From contig JBMNOI010000012.1 of NCBI GenBank assembly GCA_050942995.1, positions 1 through 42,283 of the forward strand: a stretch of 42,283 nt of DNA, given 5' to 3'. The translations under genes were made by a program, and so were the position numbers. Position 1 is the stretch's first letter. The number at the start of each line of letters is the position of its first letter. Shown here in pieces: positions 1 to 8,800 of this stretch. This stretch comes from JBMNOI01 sp050942995. Lineage in GTDB: Bacteria > Chloroflexota > Anaerolineae > UBA1429. A model generated the notes under the pieces. The model was not told the DNA's origin and did no database searches. It worked only from the letters and a program-made list of their open reading frames with translations.

Positions 1-166
1 CGTTATTGTATGGATAACGATTGAGCATGATGAAACAGTGTTCACCGCGCAGCAGGATCAGGTTATCGGTATCCTGTCGCTCTTTGGGCTTGTCGCAAAA
101 TATACAGCCCGTGGGTTTGTCGCCCGTAACATAGTCGACGCGCCAGGGTGACCAGATGCGTTTCAT
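1..166 (-). CDS. HIT-family nucleotide hydrolase/transferase, N-terminal fragment
   Basis: This is the first 55 codons of a gene that runs off the left edge of the window. Translated from the ATG at 166, it begins MKRIWSPWRVDYVTG and has a Cys-Ile-Phe-Cys motif at residues 21-24. This is the usual start of HIT-domain proteins of the Ap4A phosphorylase/hydrolase group, where the CxxC helps bind zinc. The catalytic His-x-His-x-His motif lies outside the window. The start overlaps the stop of the upstream DUF2344 gene by four bases (ATGA), so the two are probably translationally coupled. The family call is firm; the exact substrate (Ap4A, Ap3A or another nucleotide) cannot be read from this fragment. 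Confidence 0.82.
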   Translation of the reverse strand, partial: MKRIWSPWRVDYVTGDKPTGCIFCDKPKERQDTDNLILLRGEHCFIMLNRYPYNN

Positions 167-852
167 GACGCCAGTTCCTCCTCCCAAACGAGGCGGGTGC
201 GGCGAATGGTATAGCGTGCCACGTCCAGCCCCAATTCGTCCAGAATCTCTTCGGGCCTTCCCGCGCCCTGAGAGCCACAACGCAACACCATGCTCAGTTC
301 ATGGCAATCGTTGTGGTCGGAAAGATAGCGCACATCGAGAATCAGAGGGCGCAGGTCGTAATCGACAAGCTTGCCCTTTTTCCGCCGCTGGCGGATGATC
401 GTATCGCGGGCCATTAACCGGTTCAGAGCCGTCTTGAACTCGGCAGCTTCCGATGCGCCGCAAACCCGTACATGATAGTGAGCCTCTTGCATCGTCGATT
501 GAGGGGCCGCGGCACGCACCGGGACCTCACGAACATCCAGAATAGACAGCCCCGGCGGGCACTGGGGGGTCACCATGACCGCCAGATCGTCGGGCGATAG
601 CGCCTCGGCCAGCAACAGGTCGATCACTTCACAATCGCTCTGATATCCTACCGGCAACGCAGTGGCAAACTGCATGCGCGGATGAGGGTTAAAGCCCTGA
701 CTATAAGCGATCGGCACTCTTGCCCGGCGCAGCAAGCGCTCCCACAGTCGCCCCATATCCAGCACTGAGATATAGGATAGCGGATCGTCTACGGCAAAGG
801 TGATGCGAAGCCTCTGTACCACATCAGTCCGCATGGCTAGGGGCACCTCCAC
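163..852 (-). CDS. DUF2344 (TIGR03936) radical-SAM-linked protein
   Basis: A 229-residue protein that matches the DUF2344 family throughout: an early RLRITF-like strand, then YSQGFNPHPRMQFATALPVGYQSD (residues about 51-74), the family's most conserved stretch. In many bacteria this domain is fused to the C-terminus of the TIGR03960 radical SAM protein; here it is a separate gene immediately after it. Its biochemical role is unknown, but the constant pairing implies work on the same substrate or in one complex. The ATG at 852 overlaps the end of the radical SAM gene by 16 bases. An alternative ATG at 834 would give 223 residues and no overlap. The stop overlaps the HIT gene start. Confidence 0.85.
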   Translation of the reverse strand: MEVPLAMRTDVVQRLRITFAVDDPLSYISVLDMGRLWERLLRRARVPIAYSQGFNPHPRMQFATALPVGYQSDCEVIDLLLAEALSPDDLAVMVTPQCPPGLSILDVREVPVRAAAPQSTMQEAHYHVRVCGASEAAEFKTALNRLMARDTIIRQRRKKGKLVDYDLRPLILDVRYLSDHNDCHELSMVLRCGSQGAGRPEEILDELGLDVARYTIRRTRLVWEEELAS

Positions 853-2717
853 GTTTCGCGCTCGTCCGGTTCGTACTCATCGTCATAGGCTGCCATGATG
901 CCGCATGCATGGCAATGCTCGCGGCAATCCGGCGAGAGGGCTCCCTCCATGGCGCGTTCGTACTCGCGCTGCAGAAAACGGCGATTGACCCCGGCATCGA
1001 TATGATCCCAGGGAAGGGGCTCGCCCATTTCCCGCCGACGGGTCAAGTATTCATCCGGGTCGATCCCTTCGCCGAATAGCGCCTGCTGCCACAGATCGAT
1101 GTTGAGATGCTCATTCCAGGCGTCGAACCGGGCGCCCATGCGCCAGGCCCGATGGATCACGGTGCCCAGGCGACGGTCGCCCCGACTGAGGAGCGCCTCC
1201 AACCAGGTGGTATCCCAATCAGACCAGCTCAGCCTGACGCCGCGGATGCGGGCCTCGTCACGTAGCAACGCCTGTCGCCGCCGGATGTCTTCCCTCGCGG
1301 CCAGCGGCTCCCACTGGAACGGCGTGTGCGGCTTGGGGACAAAAGTCGAGATGCTGACCCCGATATCGACCGGGCGGCGGCGAATGTGCCGGCCGATCCG
1401 GGCGATCTCGCGAATCAATCGGGCGATCTCGATGATGTCATCATCGGTCTCGCCGGGCAGTCCGATCATAAAGTAGAGCTTGATGCGGTTCCAGCCGCTC
1501 TCGAATGCGGCGGCGGCTGTGCGCATCAGATCCTCTTCGCCAACCCCTTTATTGATGATATCGCGCATCTGCTGGCTACCGGCTTCGGGGGCAAAGGTGA
1601 ACCCGGTTTTGCGGTTGCTCTGAATCATCTGGGCGAGCTGTACCGAAAACGAGTCGATGCGCAACGAGGGGAGCGAGATAGACAGGCCGTCCTCGGCATG
1701 CCGGGCCATGGCGCCCTCGATGATCTGCGCGATGCCCGAATGGTCGCTGGAGCTGAGGGAAACCAGCCCCACCTCTGAGTAGCCGGTCGATGCCACCAGC
1801 TCGTCGATGGCGTCCAGCACCTCGTCGACCGGACGCTCGCGAATGGGGCGATAGATGATCCCCGCCTGACAGAAGCGGCAGCCGCGGCTGCAACCCCGCT
1901 GAATCTCGACCATGCCCCGATCGTGGATGGTCTCGAGGTTGGGCACGATCGGGTGGGTGGGCGCCGGACCCAGATCGGCCACGATGCGCTTGCGCACGCG
2001 AGCGGGCACGCCCTCGACCAGGGGGTATGCGCCGGTCGTCGGGGCGCCGTCCTCGGGGCGATCGACACCATAGAGTGAGGGCACATAAATGCCGGGGACG
2101 GCGGCCAGATGCAGCAGCAGATCGCGCCGCCCATCGAGTTTTTCCGGTCCACCCTCTGACTTCCATGTGGCGACGACATCCAATAATTCCAGCAGCACAT
2201 CTTCGCCTTCGCCGATGGCAAAAGCGTCGATCAGATCGGCCAGCGGCTCGGGGTTGTAGGCACAGCTTCCACCGGCGATGATCAGCGGATGCCCGGCAGT
2301 ACGCTCACGAGCCCATACCGGAACACGCCCCAGCTCCAGCATGTTGAGCACGTTGGTATAATTCAGTTCATGCTGTAGCGAAAAGCCGACCACATCGAAC
2401 TCGTCCAACGAGTGGCGTGTCTCCAGCGAGTACAGGGGCATATCGGCGACGCGCATGGCCGCCTCCATATCATCCCAGGGCGCATAAACCCGCTCGGCCA
2501 GGCGGTCGGGGTGGCGATTGACCCGGTCGTAGAGGATGGCCAGACCCAGGTTGCACATGCCGATCTCATAGACATCGGGATAGGCGAGGGCGAGGCGTAC
2601 CGGCACATCGGTCCATTCCTTGACGATACTGTTCAATTCCTGACCCAGGTAGCGCGCCGGCTTTTGCACGCGGGGGAGCAGGGCTTTGATCGATTCCATC
2701 GTTACGCGCACGTTCAT
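837..2717 (-). CDS. TIGR03960-family B12-binding-like/radical SAM protein
   Basis: A 626-residue radical SAM enzyme of unknown substrate. The N-terminal third resembles the B12-binding-like fold that precedes such domains (ALAYPDVYEIGMCNLGLAILYD near residue 40; GGSCAYNPEPLADLIDAFAIGEGED near 148). The radical SAM core has the 4Fe-4S motif Cys276-x3-Cys280-x2-Cys283. A typical 'KLYFMIGLPGETDDDI' strand-turn follows in the second half of the barrel. The C-terminus has a Cys-His cluster (CREHCHACG) that may bind metal. It leads an overlapping operon with the DUF2344 and HIT genes. The ATG at 2717 lies directly behind GGAG, so the true start may be the GTG two codons in, or ATG 2699. Family assignment is secure; function is not known. 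Confidence 0.88.
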   Translation of the reverse strand: MNVRVTMESIKALLPRVQKPARYLGQELNSIVKEWTDVPVRLALAYPDVYEIGMCNLGLAILYDRVNRHPDRLAERVYAPWDDMEAAMRVADMPLYSLETRHSLDEFDVVGFSLQHELNYTNVLNMLELGRVPVWARERTAGHPLIIAGGSCAYNPEPLADLIDAFAIGEGEDVLLELLDVVATWKSEGGPEKLDGRRDLLLHLAAVPGIYVPSLYGVDRPEDGAPTTGAYPLVEGVPARVRKRIVADLGPAPTHPIVPNLETIHDRGMVEIQRGCSRGCRFCQAGIIYRPIRERPVDEVLDAIDELVASTGYSEVGLVSLSSSDHSGIAQIIEGAMARHAEDGLSISLPSLRIDSFSVQLAQMIQSNRKTGFTFAPEAGSQQMRDIINKGVGEEDLMRTAAAAFESGWNRIKLYFMIGLPGETDDDIIEIARLIREIARIGRHIRRRPVDIGVSISTFVPKPHTPFQWEPLAAREDIRRRQALLRDEARIRGVRLSWSDWDTTWLEALLSRGDRRLGTVIHRAWRMGARFDAWNEHLNIDLWQQALFGEGIDPDEYLTRRREMGEPLPWDHIDAGVNRRFLQREYERAMEGALSPDCREHCHACGIMAAYDDEYEPDERETWRCP

Positions 2718-2753
2718 CTCCAGCCAGGGATTATCGACTACTCATATCTGGAT

Positions 2754-2782
2754 ATTATAGTTTGACCGGTGCCGATCCACAA
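2754..2782 (-). promoter_or_regulatory. Probable sigma70-type promoter of the radical SAM operon
   Basis: Reading the minus strand, TTGTGG is followed after exactly 17 bases by a perfect TATAAT. Transcription would start near 2747, about 30 bases before the ATG at 2717. The -35 box is weak (the first three bases match), so the -10 carries most of the evidence. Confidence 0.5.
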
Positions 2783-2918
2783 AACGCCGTTTCTGCCGTT
2801 CCGGTGAGCATGTCGGGCATCAGGATATCTCGGAAACGAGATGCTGCCCATTCGCGAGGCCGCACCTGGGATGGGGGACGCCGGAACGGTATGCGGGCAA
2901 CCTGTTCTCGAGCAAGGC

Positions 2919-3317
2919 CTAGCCCTCGATGATCTTGACCATCACCCGACGGCTGCGGGGGCCGTCGTATTCGGCCAGAAAGATGCCCTGCCAGGAACCG
3001 AGCACCATCTCTCCCTCGGTGATGGGGATGGTGACGGTGAATCCGGTCAGAATGGCCTTGATATGGGCCGGTGAATTGCCCTCGGCATGGCGATAATCGC
3101 CCATGCGGGGCACGAGTTGTTCCAGCGTACGCAGCACGTCATCGCGTACCGACGGATCCCAATTCTCGTTCAGAGTGACGCCCGCCGTCGTATGGAGCAC
3201 ATAAACATGGCATACACCCTCATCCACGCCACTGCGCCCCACCACATCGTGCACGTGTGGGGTGATGTCGATCATCTCGGATCTCATCGCCGTCTGTATA
3301 TGCAGTTCGGTCAGCAT
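2919..3317 (-). CDS. YjbQ/UPF0047 family protein
   Basis: A 132-residue protein of the YjbQ/UPF0047 family, members of which complement thiamine-phosphate synthase loss in E. coli; the physiological role is unclear. Recognisable family features are HTTAGVTLNENWDPSVRDD, RMGDYRHAEGNSPAHIKAILTG, and LGSWQGIFLAEYDGPRSRRVMVKIIEG at the C-terminus. The first segment's His and the Asp/His of the second belong to the conserved pocket. The frame is open back to 3413, but the ATG at 3317 gives the family's usual length and has GAGGAG upstream, so the extra 32 residues are dropped. It is monocistronic; the tRNA-Glu promoter lies upstream on the other strand. Confidence 0.88.
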   Translation of the reverse strand: MLTELHIQTAMRSEMIDITPHVHDVVGRSGVDEGVCHVYVLHTTAGVTLNENWDPSVRDDVLRTLEQLVPRMGDYRHAEGNSPAHIKAILTGFTVTIPITEGEMVLGSWQGIFLAEYDGPRSRRVMVKIIEG

Positions 3318-3404
3318 CCCCGTCTCTTTCTCCTCTGCCGCATCGTGTGATGGGGCCGGCTCTGGCTTTCGGTTCAGGCTCCTGTCTGAGCGGCGGCGGG
3401 CGAT

Positions 3405-3432
3405 TTGACACAAGGAACCTTTTTCATATACT
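3405..3432 (+). promoter_or_regulatory. sigma70-type promoter of tRNA-Glu
   Basis: TTGACA (perfect), 16-base spacer, TATACT. The expected start near 3439 is about 12 bases before the mature tRNA, as usual for a tRNA gene. Confidence 0.75.
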
Positions 3433-3450
3433 CATGCATGTAATCGATGT

Positions 3451-3524
3451 GCCGCATTCGTCTAGTGGCCTAGGACACCGCCCTCTCAAGGCGGAGATCG
3501 GGGGTTCGAATCCCCCATGCGGTA
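3451..3524 (+). tRNA. tRNA-Glu (anticodon CUC)
   Basis: A complete cloverleaf. The acceptor stem GCCGCAT pairs with ATGCGGT, with a G-U at the end. The D arm is GTCTAGTGGCCTAGGAC. The anticodon stem CCGCC/GGCGG holds the loop CTCTCAA, giving anticodon CTC. The T arm is GGGGG-TTCGAAT-CCCCC. The layout matches bacterial tRNA-Glu base for base in the D and T arms. No 3' CCA is encoded, so it must be added after transcription. Confidence 0.96.
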
Positions 3525-3538
3525 CAGGAATATATGGT

Positions 3539-3572
3539 GGGGGTTCGCCTCGGGCAACCCCCGTCTTTTTTT
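3539..3572 (+). terminator. Rho-independent terminator of tRNA-Glu
   Basis: GGGGGTT and AACCCCC form a 7-bp stem around a 10-base loop, followed by GTC and a run of seven T. Confidence 0.88.
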
Positions 3573-3647
3573 CCCCGGACATTCTCCCCCGTCGGTTGTA
3601 TGTGTCCCGATCGGCAAGCCCGTCTGGGGGTATGCCCGCCCTCTTTG

Positions 3648-3675
3648 TTGACATTATATATCTATAATATATAAT
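3648..3675 (+). promoter_or_regulatory. Consensus sigma70 promoter
   Basis: A perfect TTGACA and a perfect TATAAT separated by 16 bases inside a very AT-rich patch. It points at the small gene at 3871. The predicted start near 3682 leaves an unusually long leader of about 190 bases. That leader is GC-rich and contains a GCCCCC/GGGGGC stem at 3811-3833. Confidence 0.8.
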
Positions 3676-3870
3676 AACAGCAATCAACTGGCCTGACAAG
3701 AAGCCGGCGAAACCCCCCTCTCGAGCCGGCCAAGCCCGTCAGAGCCGGGCCGCCCCCGAACACCGGTGTCACATAGGGAGGATGAACGACCTCTGTTGCT
3801 GACGACGCGTGCCCCCTCTATCGGCAGGGGGGCGGTGACCTTTGCCATACTGCAAGACTGGAGGCCGAGT

Positions 3871-4095
3871 ATGGATTCAAACGATCGAAATTGGTGCCAG
3901 ATGCTGGCGGGGACGGTGACCCCGGATCTTGTGCTTAAATTGCAAGAGGCGGCGTTGTTGGCCGAAGAGGCGGGCAACCAGTCGCTGGCGGACGATTTGC
4001 GGCATTGGGAACAGCGCCTGAGTCGCGCACTCGAGATCGGCCGTGTCGAGGCGCGGAAACCCGACCAGCCGGATTCAGAGATGTGGTTGGGATAG
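3871..4095 (+). CDS. Small conserved-looking protein of unknown function, WLG type (copy A)
   Basis: I do not recognise a named family. The product is 74 residues, soluble, mostly helical by composition, and has no signal peptide, membrane segment or metal motif. It aligns with the product of the gene at 11255 over about 39 residues (VTPDLVLKLQEAALLAEEAG here, VTVEFIQMLRRAEALGRRDG there). Both share the pattern L-A-(D/E)-x-L-R-x-W and end in Trp-Leu-Gly at the stop. The frame is open upstream to 3766, but the ATG at 3871 has GGAGG six bases before it and starts at the same relative point as its homologue. It has its own strong promoter and a hairpin after the stop, so it is expressed alone. 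Homology between the two copies is visible; any function is unknown. Confidence 0.75.
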   Translation: MDSNDRNWCQMLAGTVTPDLVLKLQEAALLAEEAGNQSLADDLRHWEQRLSRALEIGRVEARKPDQPDSEMWLG

Positions 4096-4119
4096 CGAAC
4101 GAACCTATCGCTGTGTCAA

Positions 4120-4150
4120 GGGCAGGCCGCCTGATACGGGCGGCCTGCCC
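4120..4150. terminator. Strong hairpin between converging genes
   Basis: A perfect 12-bp stem (GGGCAGGCCGCC with its complement) around a 7-base loop, followed by TTTGAG on the plus strand. It lies between the 3' ends of the small gene and the minus-strand glycosyltransferase and could end transcription from both sides, although the T run is short. Confidence 0.6.
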
Positions 4151-4192
4151 TTTGAGTATCGTGCAGCCACATGGTGCAATCGAGGCAAGCGT

Positions 4193-5386
4193 CTAGCGCC
4201 ACATACGGGCGAGCGTGTTGAGAACGGGGCGCTGACGCCTGCCGTCCGCAACAACCGGCCGCGTGTGGCCGATCTCCCAGAGTCGGCCGGCCAGCAGCTC
4301 GGCGGCATGAGGATTGACCAGTTGCGCGGCCTTTTCGGCCATCATCTGGCGACGAGCCGGGTCGGCCAGTAAGCGTTGAACTGCCTCTGCGGCTTTGGCC
4401 GGCCTGGGCGCCCAGATGCCTGCGCCGCCCTCTACCGCATAGCGGACATTCCCCTCTTCCTGTCCCATCAATGCCGAGTACATGATGACGGGCAGGCCGG
4501 AGACAAACGCCTCGCTGAGGGTATTGGGCCCCGCCTTGGTCACCAGAATGTCGGCCGCCCGCATCCACACTTCCATGTTGGACACAAAGCGTTCGACTCG
4601 CAAGGGCACCGGCAGATCCATTTCGCATAGCTTTTCGTATAGAGCGCGGTTGCTGCCCGCCACGGCCACCATATAGGCGTTCGGCCGGGTCATACCGATC
4701 GCCTGCACCACGGCCCTCATGGGCCCCATCCCGTCGCCCCCTCCCACGACGAGGATCATGGGCAAGTCATCGGGCAGGCCCAGGCATTGACGCGCTCTGG
4801 ATCGGGATATATTGCGCGCCTCGACAAACGCCCGTCGAACGGGCATGCCGCCCAGCGTCTCGATGCGCTCTGCGGGCACCCCCCAGCGCAAGGCGCGCTG
4901 TCGGGCGGGCTCTACCGGTACAAAGTATACGCATATCCCCGGGGCAAACCAGCTTGCATGGACGCTGACGAGATCGACGGCCACTGTGACCATCGGCGTA
5001 TTCAGGCCCATTCGCTTCATGGCCATAAGCAGCGAATAGTTGGGTATCGGATGAAACGATACAATGACATCGGCAGGATGTTCGGCCAGGAAACGACAGA
5101 GTGAATCTCGGGTATACGGCCATGTGATATACGAGGCCGTCTCGATAACGTCACTGTGATCGGTAAGGTGATAGCCTACACCCCAGGGCACGCTGTTGAG
5201 TCCGACCATGAAGGGGTACCATCTGGGGAATTTATGGAACGGCCAGCGGGCACTTTCTACAAAGATGTCGGCCAGCTCGATCGAAACCCGATCGCCATAA
5301 AGGCGAATCATCTCATCGCGTACGGCCTGGGCCGAGGCGCGATGTCCTCCGCCCGTGTCAGAGATGATAAAAAGAAAGCGCTTCAA
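4193..5386 (-). CDS. MGDG synthase/UgtP-type (GT28) glycolipid glycosyltransferase
   Basis: A 397-residue glycosyltransferase of the monogalactosyldiacylglycerol synthase/processive diacylglycerol glucosyltransferase group. These enzymes move a sugar from a nucleotide donor to diacylglycerol at the inner face of the membrane. The N-terminus has FLFIISDTGGGHRASAQAV (GGGHR acceptor-side loop). The second Rossmann domain has MILVVGGGDGMGPM, and the donor-binding part has ADILVTKAGPNTLSEAFVSGLPVIMY. The start is taken as TTG at 5386, with AGGAGG five bases upstream. An in-frame ATG at 5431 would add 15 residues but abuts a hairpin with a T run and has no ribosome site. Sugar donor and product (mono- or diglycosyl lipid) are not decided by sequence. 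Confidence 0.85.
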   Translation of the reverse strand: MKRFLFIISDTGGGHRASAQAVRDEMIRLYGDRVSIELADIFVESARWPFHKFPRWYPFMVGLNSVPWGVGYHLTDHSDVIETASYITWPYTRDSLCRFLAEHPADVIVSFHPIPNYSLLMAMKRMGLNTPMVTVAVDLVSVHASWFAPGICVYFVPVEPARQRALRWGVPAERIETLGGMPVRRAFVEARNISRSRARQCLGLPDDLPMILVVGGGDGMGPMRAVVQAIGMTRPNAYMVAVAGSNRALYEKLCEMDLPVPLRVERFVSNMEVWMRAADILVTKAGPNTLSEAFVSGLPVIMYSALMGQEEGNVRYAVEGGAGIWAPRPAKAAEAVQRLLADPARRQMMAEKAAQLVNPHAAELLAGRLWEIGHTRPVVADGRRQRPVLNTLARMWR

Positions 5387-5431
5387 CGGCTCCTCCTGCA
5401 GATATCGATGCACGAACGTTGGTGAATACAT

Positions 5432-5457
5432 AAAAGGGCCGGGCGATGTGCCGGCCC
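5432..5457 (-). terminator. Leader hairpin with T run before the glycosyltransferase
   Basis: Read on the minus strand, GGGCCGG, an 8-base loop and CCGGCCC are followed at once by TTTT. No minus-strand gene is seen upstream, so it sits in the untranslated leader of the glycosyltransferase and could act as an attenuator. It ends exactly where the alternative ATG at 5431 begins. Confidence 0.5.
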
Positions 5458-5689
5458 CACTGCTCGCTCGCTCAACGATGATAACACAATAATGGTCGTA
5501 TCGTTACATCATGCGCTCAACTCTGTCCGATATTAGCACGCTCTGTCGATCTCTGCAATTTGCCGTATCATGCCGGCGATCTCTGCCTCTCTGACCGGTT
5601 TACCGCGCCGCGCGGGGATTGAATGTATTGCAGATCTCAAGAATATCATACACCAGAAGTGAGCGTAAACCTTTGGTAAGGAGACAAAC

Positions 5690-5718
5690 TTGATCCCCGG
5701 TAGGATGTCGAGTACAAT
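5690..5718 (+). promoter_or_regulatory. Probable promoter of the large sensor kinase
   Basis: TTGATC, 17 bases, TACAAT. The start near 5725 leaves a leader of about 135 bases to the ATG at 5860. The rest of the 5387-5859 gap shows no gene. Confidence 0.5.
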
Positions 5719-5859
5719 GCTCATAGAGAGCATTATCGTAGCGCGGGTCGGCCGATATCCTCGTTGCCAGAAGCATCTCTGTACGATCTAATCAAACAAC
5801 TGGATCTGCGTTATCTATGACGCAGACGCTGATGCGTGGAAAGTGAGCGTCGGCGCAAT

Positions 5860-8800
5860 ATGGCAAATGTGGCCACTGATCCCGAAAATGGTACCACGAG
5901 TTTTGAATTGGCTCGTGTCAATACCCAGGTCGTGTGGATCGTTCCCCTCTTCTTCGCCATCATCGTGCTTTTCAGGGTTCTGACTCCCGACGCTATCTGG
6001 TATGTGCCCGGATTACCCGGCTTTTTGGATTTCTTGCTCGTCGCCATCCCCTGTGCGGTGCTGGCGTTTATATCCGGGCGTAGCTATCTGACCAACGGCT
6101 CCCTGGTGATTCTGTTCTTTGGCTCTGCACAGCTGATCTTGAGTGGAGCCGCAGCGGCGTCAGGCTGGCTGCATTACGATGGTGCGCCTGGCGAGGCCGA
6201 TACCGTATACTATCTCGGCTTTGCCGCCGCCGGGGTTTTGCACGTTCTCGCGGCCATTCGGCTGTTGGTGGGCGGTAGGTCTGACCGAACGACACGACGA
6301 GCCCCGGTACTGACCCTGGCTTATCTGATCGCTTTACTTTGCGCGGCCGGTTTGATCGGGTTTGGTGTGGCGGGTGGGTTGCCGCCGTTCCTGGCCGCGA
6401 GGGGTGGTCCGCAGTTATTCAGGCAGGTGGTGATCGGCGATACGATCGTGCTGTTTGCGGTCTCGGCCGTTGTGACCGGACTGTGGCACTCTCGCACGCA
6501 CAGGCCGTTCCTGTTCTGGTACGCGCTGGCCGGGGGGATGGTCGCCGTGGGATTGGTCGGTGCGTTGATCTCCGGTGGTGTGGGCCATGCGACACTGTGG
6601 CTTGGGCGCGTTGCCCAGTATGTCGGCATCGGCTTTTTCGCCCTGACGATTCGGGGCGTGCGCCGCAATATGGACGCCCGTGGTGTGAGAATGAGCGACG
6701 TCATGGCGCTCTTTTTCCGCGAGGCGGAGGCCAACTATGCAGCGTTGATCGAGACGGCCACCGATGCCATCATCTCTTTTGGCCAGCGGGGTGAGATCCT
6801 GTTATGGAACTCGGCGGCGGAGCGGATCTTTGGCTATCGCCGCGATGAAGCGCTGGGGATGAACGTGAGCCGGCTGGTGGCTCCGGAGGCGAGTCAGAGC
6901 GTGGCGGGTGACGACGCCATCATGTTCGCCGAAGCCGGGCAAAACACACTTCTGGGGCGCACTCTGGAGATCAAGGCGCAGCGCAAAGATGGAACGGTGT
7001 TCCCCGCCGAGCTTTCGCGTTCAGTGCGCAAGACCGACTATGGCTGGGTGGGCACCTATATCGTACGAGATATCACCCGGCGGAAAGAGGGCGAGGCCGA
7101 ACGCGAGCAATTGCTGGCCGATGTGGAGCGCCAGGCAGGCGAGCTCGAATCGATGATCGAGTCGATCGCCAACGCAGTGGTGATTTTCGATCGCGATGCC
7201 CGTGTGGTTCGGGTGAATTCGGCGGCTCGAGCCATGTTCGGGCATTGTTATGAGAACGGTCAACTATCCTTCGTCGGGCAGACGAATTCCCTTGTGCTGT
7301 ATGCCGCAGACCGTCGCCCTGTGTCGCCGGAGAATGCGCCCGTCACCCGGGCGCTGCGTGGCGAGACGGTGCGGGGGGTTCCATACAGAGTATCAGCGCC
7401 CGATGGTGGCGAGCCGCTATGGGTGTCGGTGAGTAGCGCGCCTATCCGCGACGGTACGGGAGAGGTCAGCGGCGCCGTATTTACCGCCACCGATATCACC
7501 GAGCAACGCCGATTGCTACAGCGCGCCGAGGAGCAAAAACAGCGCGAGGGTGAGCTGGCCCGCGCTCTGGCTTATGAGCGCGATATGCTACAGGCCATCA
7601 TGGAGAACACGCACACCCATCTGGTCTATTTCGACGCCAATTTTTGCTTTGTGCGGGCAAATGCCGCATATGTTCAGGGAAGCGGGTACACGTATGAAAA
7701 GTTGATCGGACGCAATCATTTCGATCTGTTCCCCGATGCCGCGAATGAAGAAATTTTCCGGCGCGTGCGCGAGACGGGGCAGCCTGTATCCTACCATGCC
7801 AGGCCGTTCGTGTATCCGGATCGACCCGATATGGGGGTCACATTTTGGGACTGGACTCTGGTGCCGATCAAGAACATCGACGGCGCCGTGGAGGGGCTGG
7901 TTCTATCGTTGTTGGATGTGACCGAGCGGGTACGGGGCGCGCAAGAGCGCGAGCGTCTATTACGTGAGAATCGTCAACAACGCGTCTTTTTACAGCGTCT
8001 TGTAGAGGACGCCCCGGTAGCCATCGGCGTGGTAACCGCCCTGGACCATCGGTTGGAGCTGACAAACCCGGCCTTTGAGACGATCCCCGGGGCGTTTCGG
8101 CGTCCTATGATGGGACGCACGCTATCCGAGGCGCTGCCGGCCACAATGCTGGATGATGTGACACAGCCCATTGAGGATGCCGTTCGTACCGGGCGCACAT
8201 CGAGCATTCGCGCATACCGCATGAATCTGGGGCCGGGGTATGAGGATACTTACTGGGATGTTGATTATGTGCCGCTCAAAGCGGCCGATGAAACAGTGGA
8301 TCGGGTGCTCGTTCTCGCCCGTGACGTCACCGATATGGTGCACTCGCGCAAGCAGCTGGAAGATCTGGCCGCTCAGGTCGCTGAGGAGCATAGCTTCCTG
8401 CGGGCAGTGATGGACAGCGCCCCGGAGGGCGTTGTGGTGCTGGATGCGATGGGGCGCGTGACGATGGCAAACCACGCCGCCGACCAGTTGTTGGGTCGTA
8501 ATGGCGCCTGGAAAGATGATGAGGGCCGTATCGTCTTGACCTTTTATCATCCCGACGGACGCCCCTATGATCCACGGGATCTTCCTCCCCTGCGCTCTGC
8601 GACAGAAGCGAGAACTTACAGCAACGTAGAGATGGCGATCCTTCGCCCGGACGGCGAGCGTCGCGAGCTGCTGATGAACTCGGTGCCTCTTTTGAGCAGC
8701 GATGATCGGCCCAGCGGTGCGGTGGCCGCATTTCTCGATATTACCGAGCGTGTACGCGCCGAGAAAGAGTTGCAGCGGCATCGGGAGCATCTGGAAGAGC

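Noticed and set aside
5431..5431. ATG start for the glycosyltransferase
   Set aside because: It follows a hairpin with a T run and lacks a ribosome site; TTG 5386 has an ideal one and starts where the family starts.
5622..5640. A CRISPR-like GGGGATTGAA end
   Set aside because: A single occurrence; no direct repeats or spacers follow.
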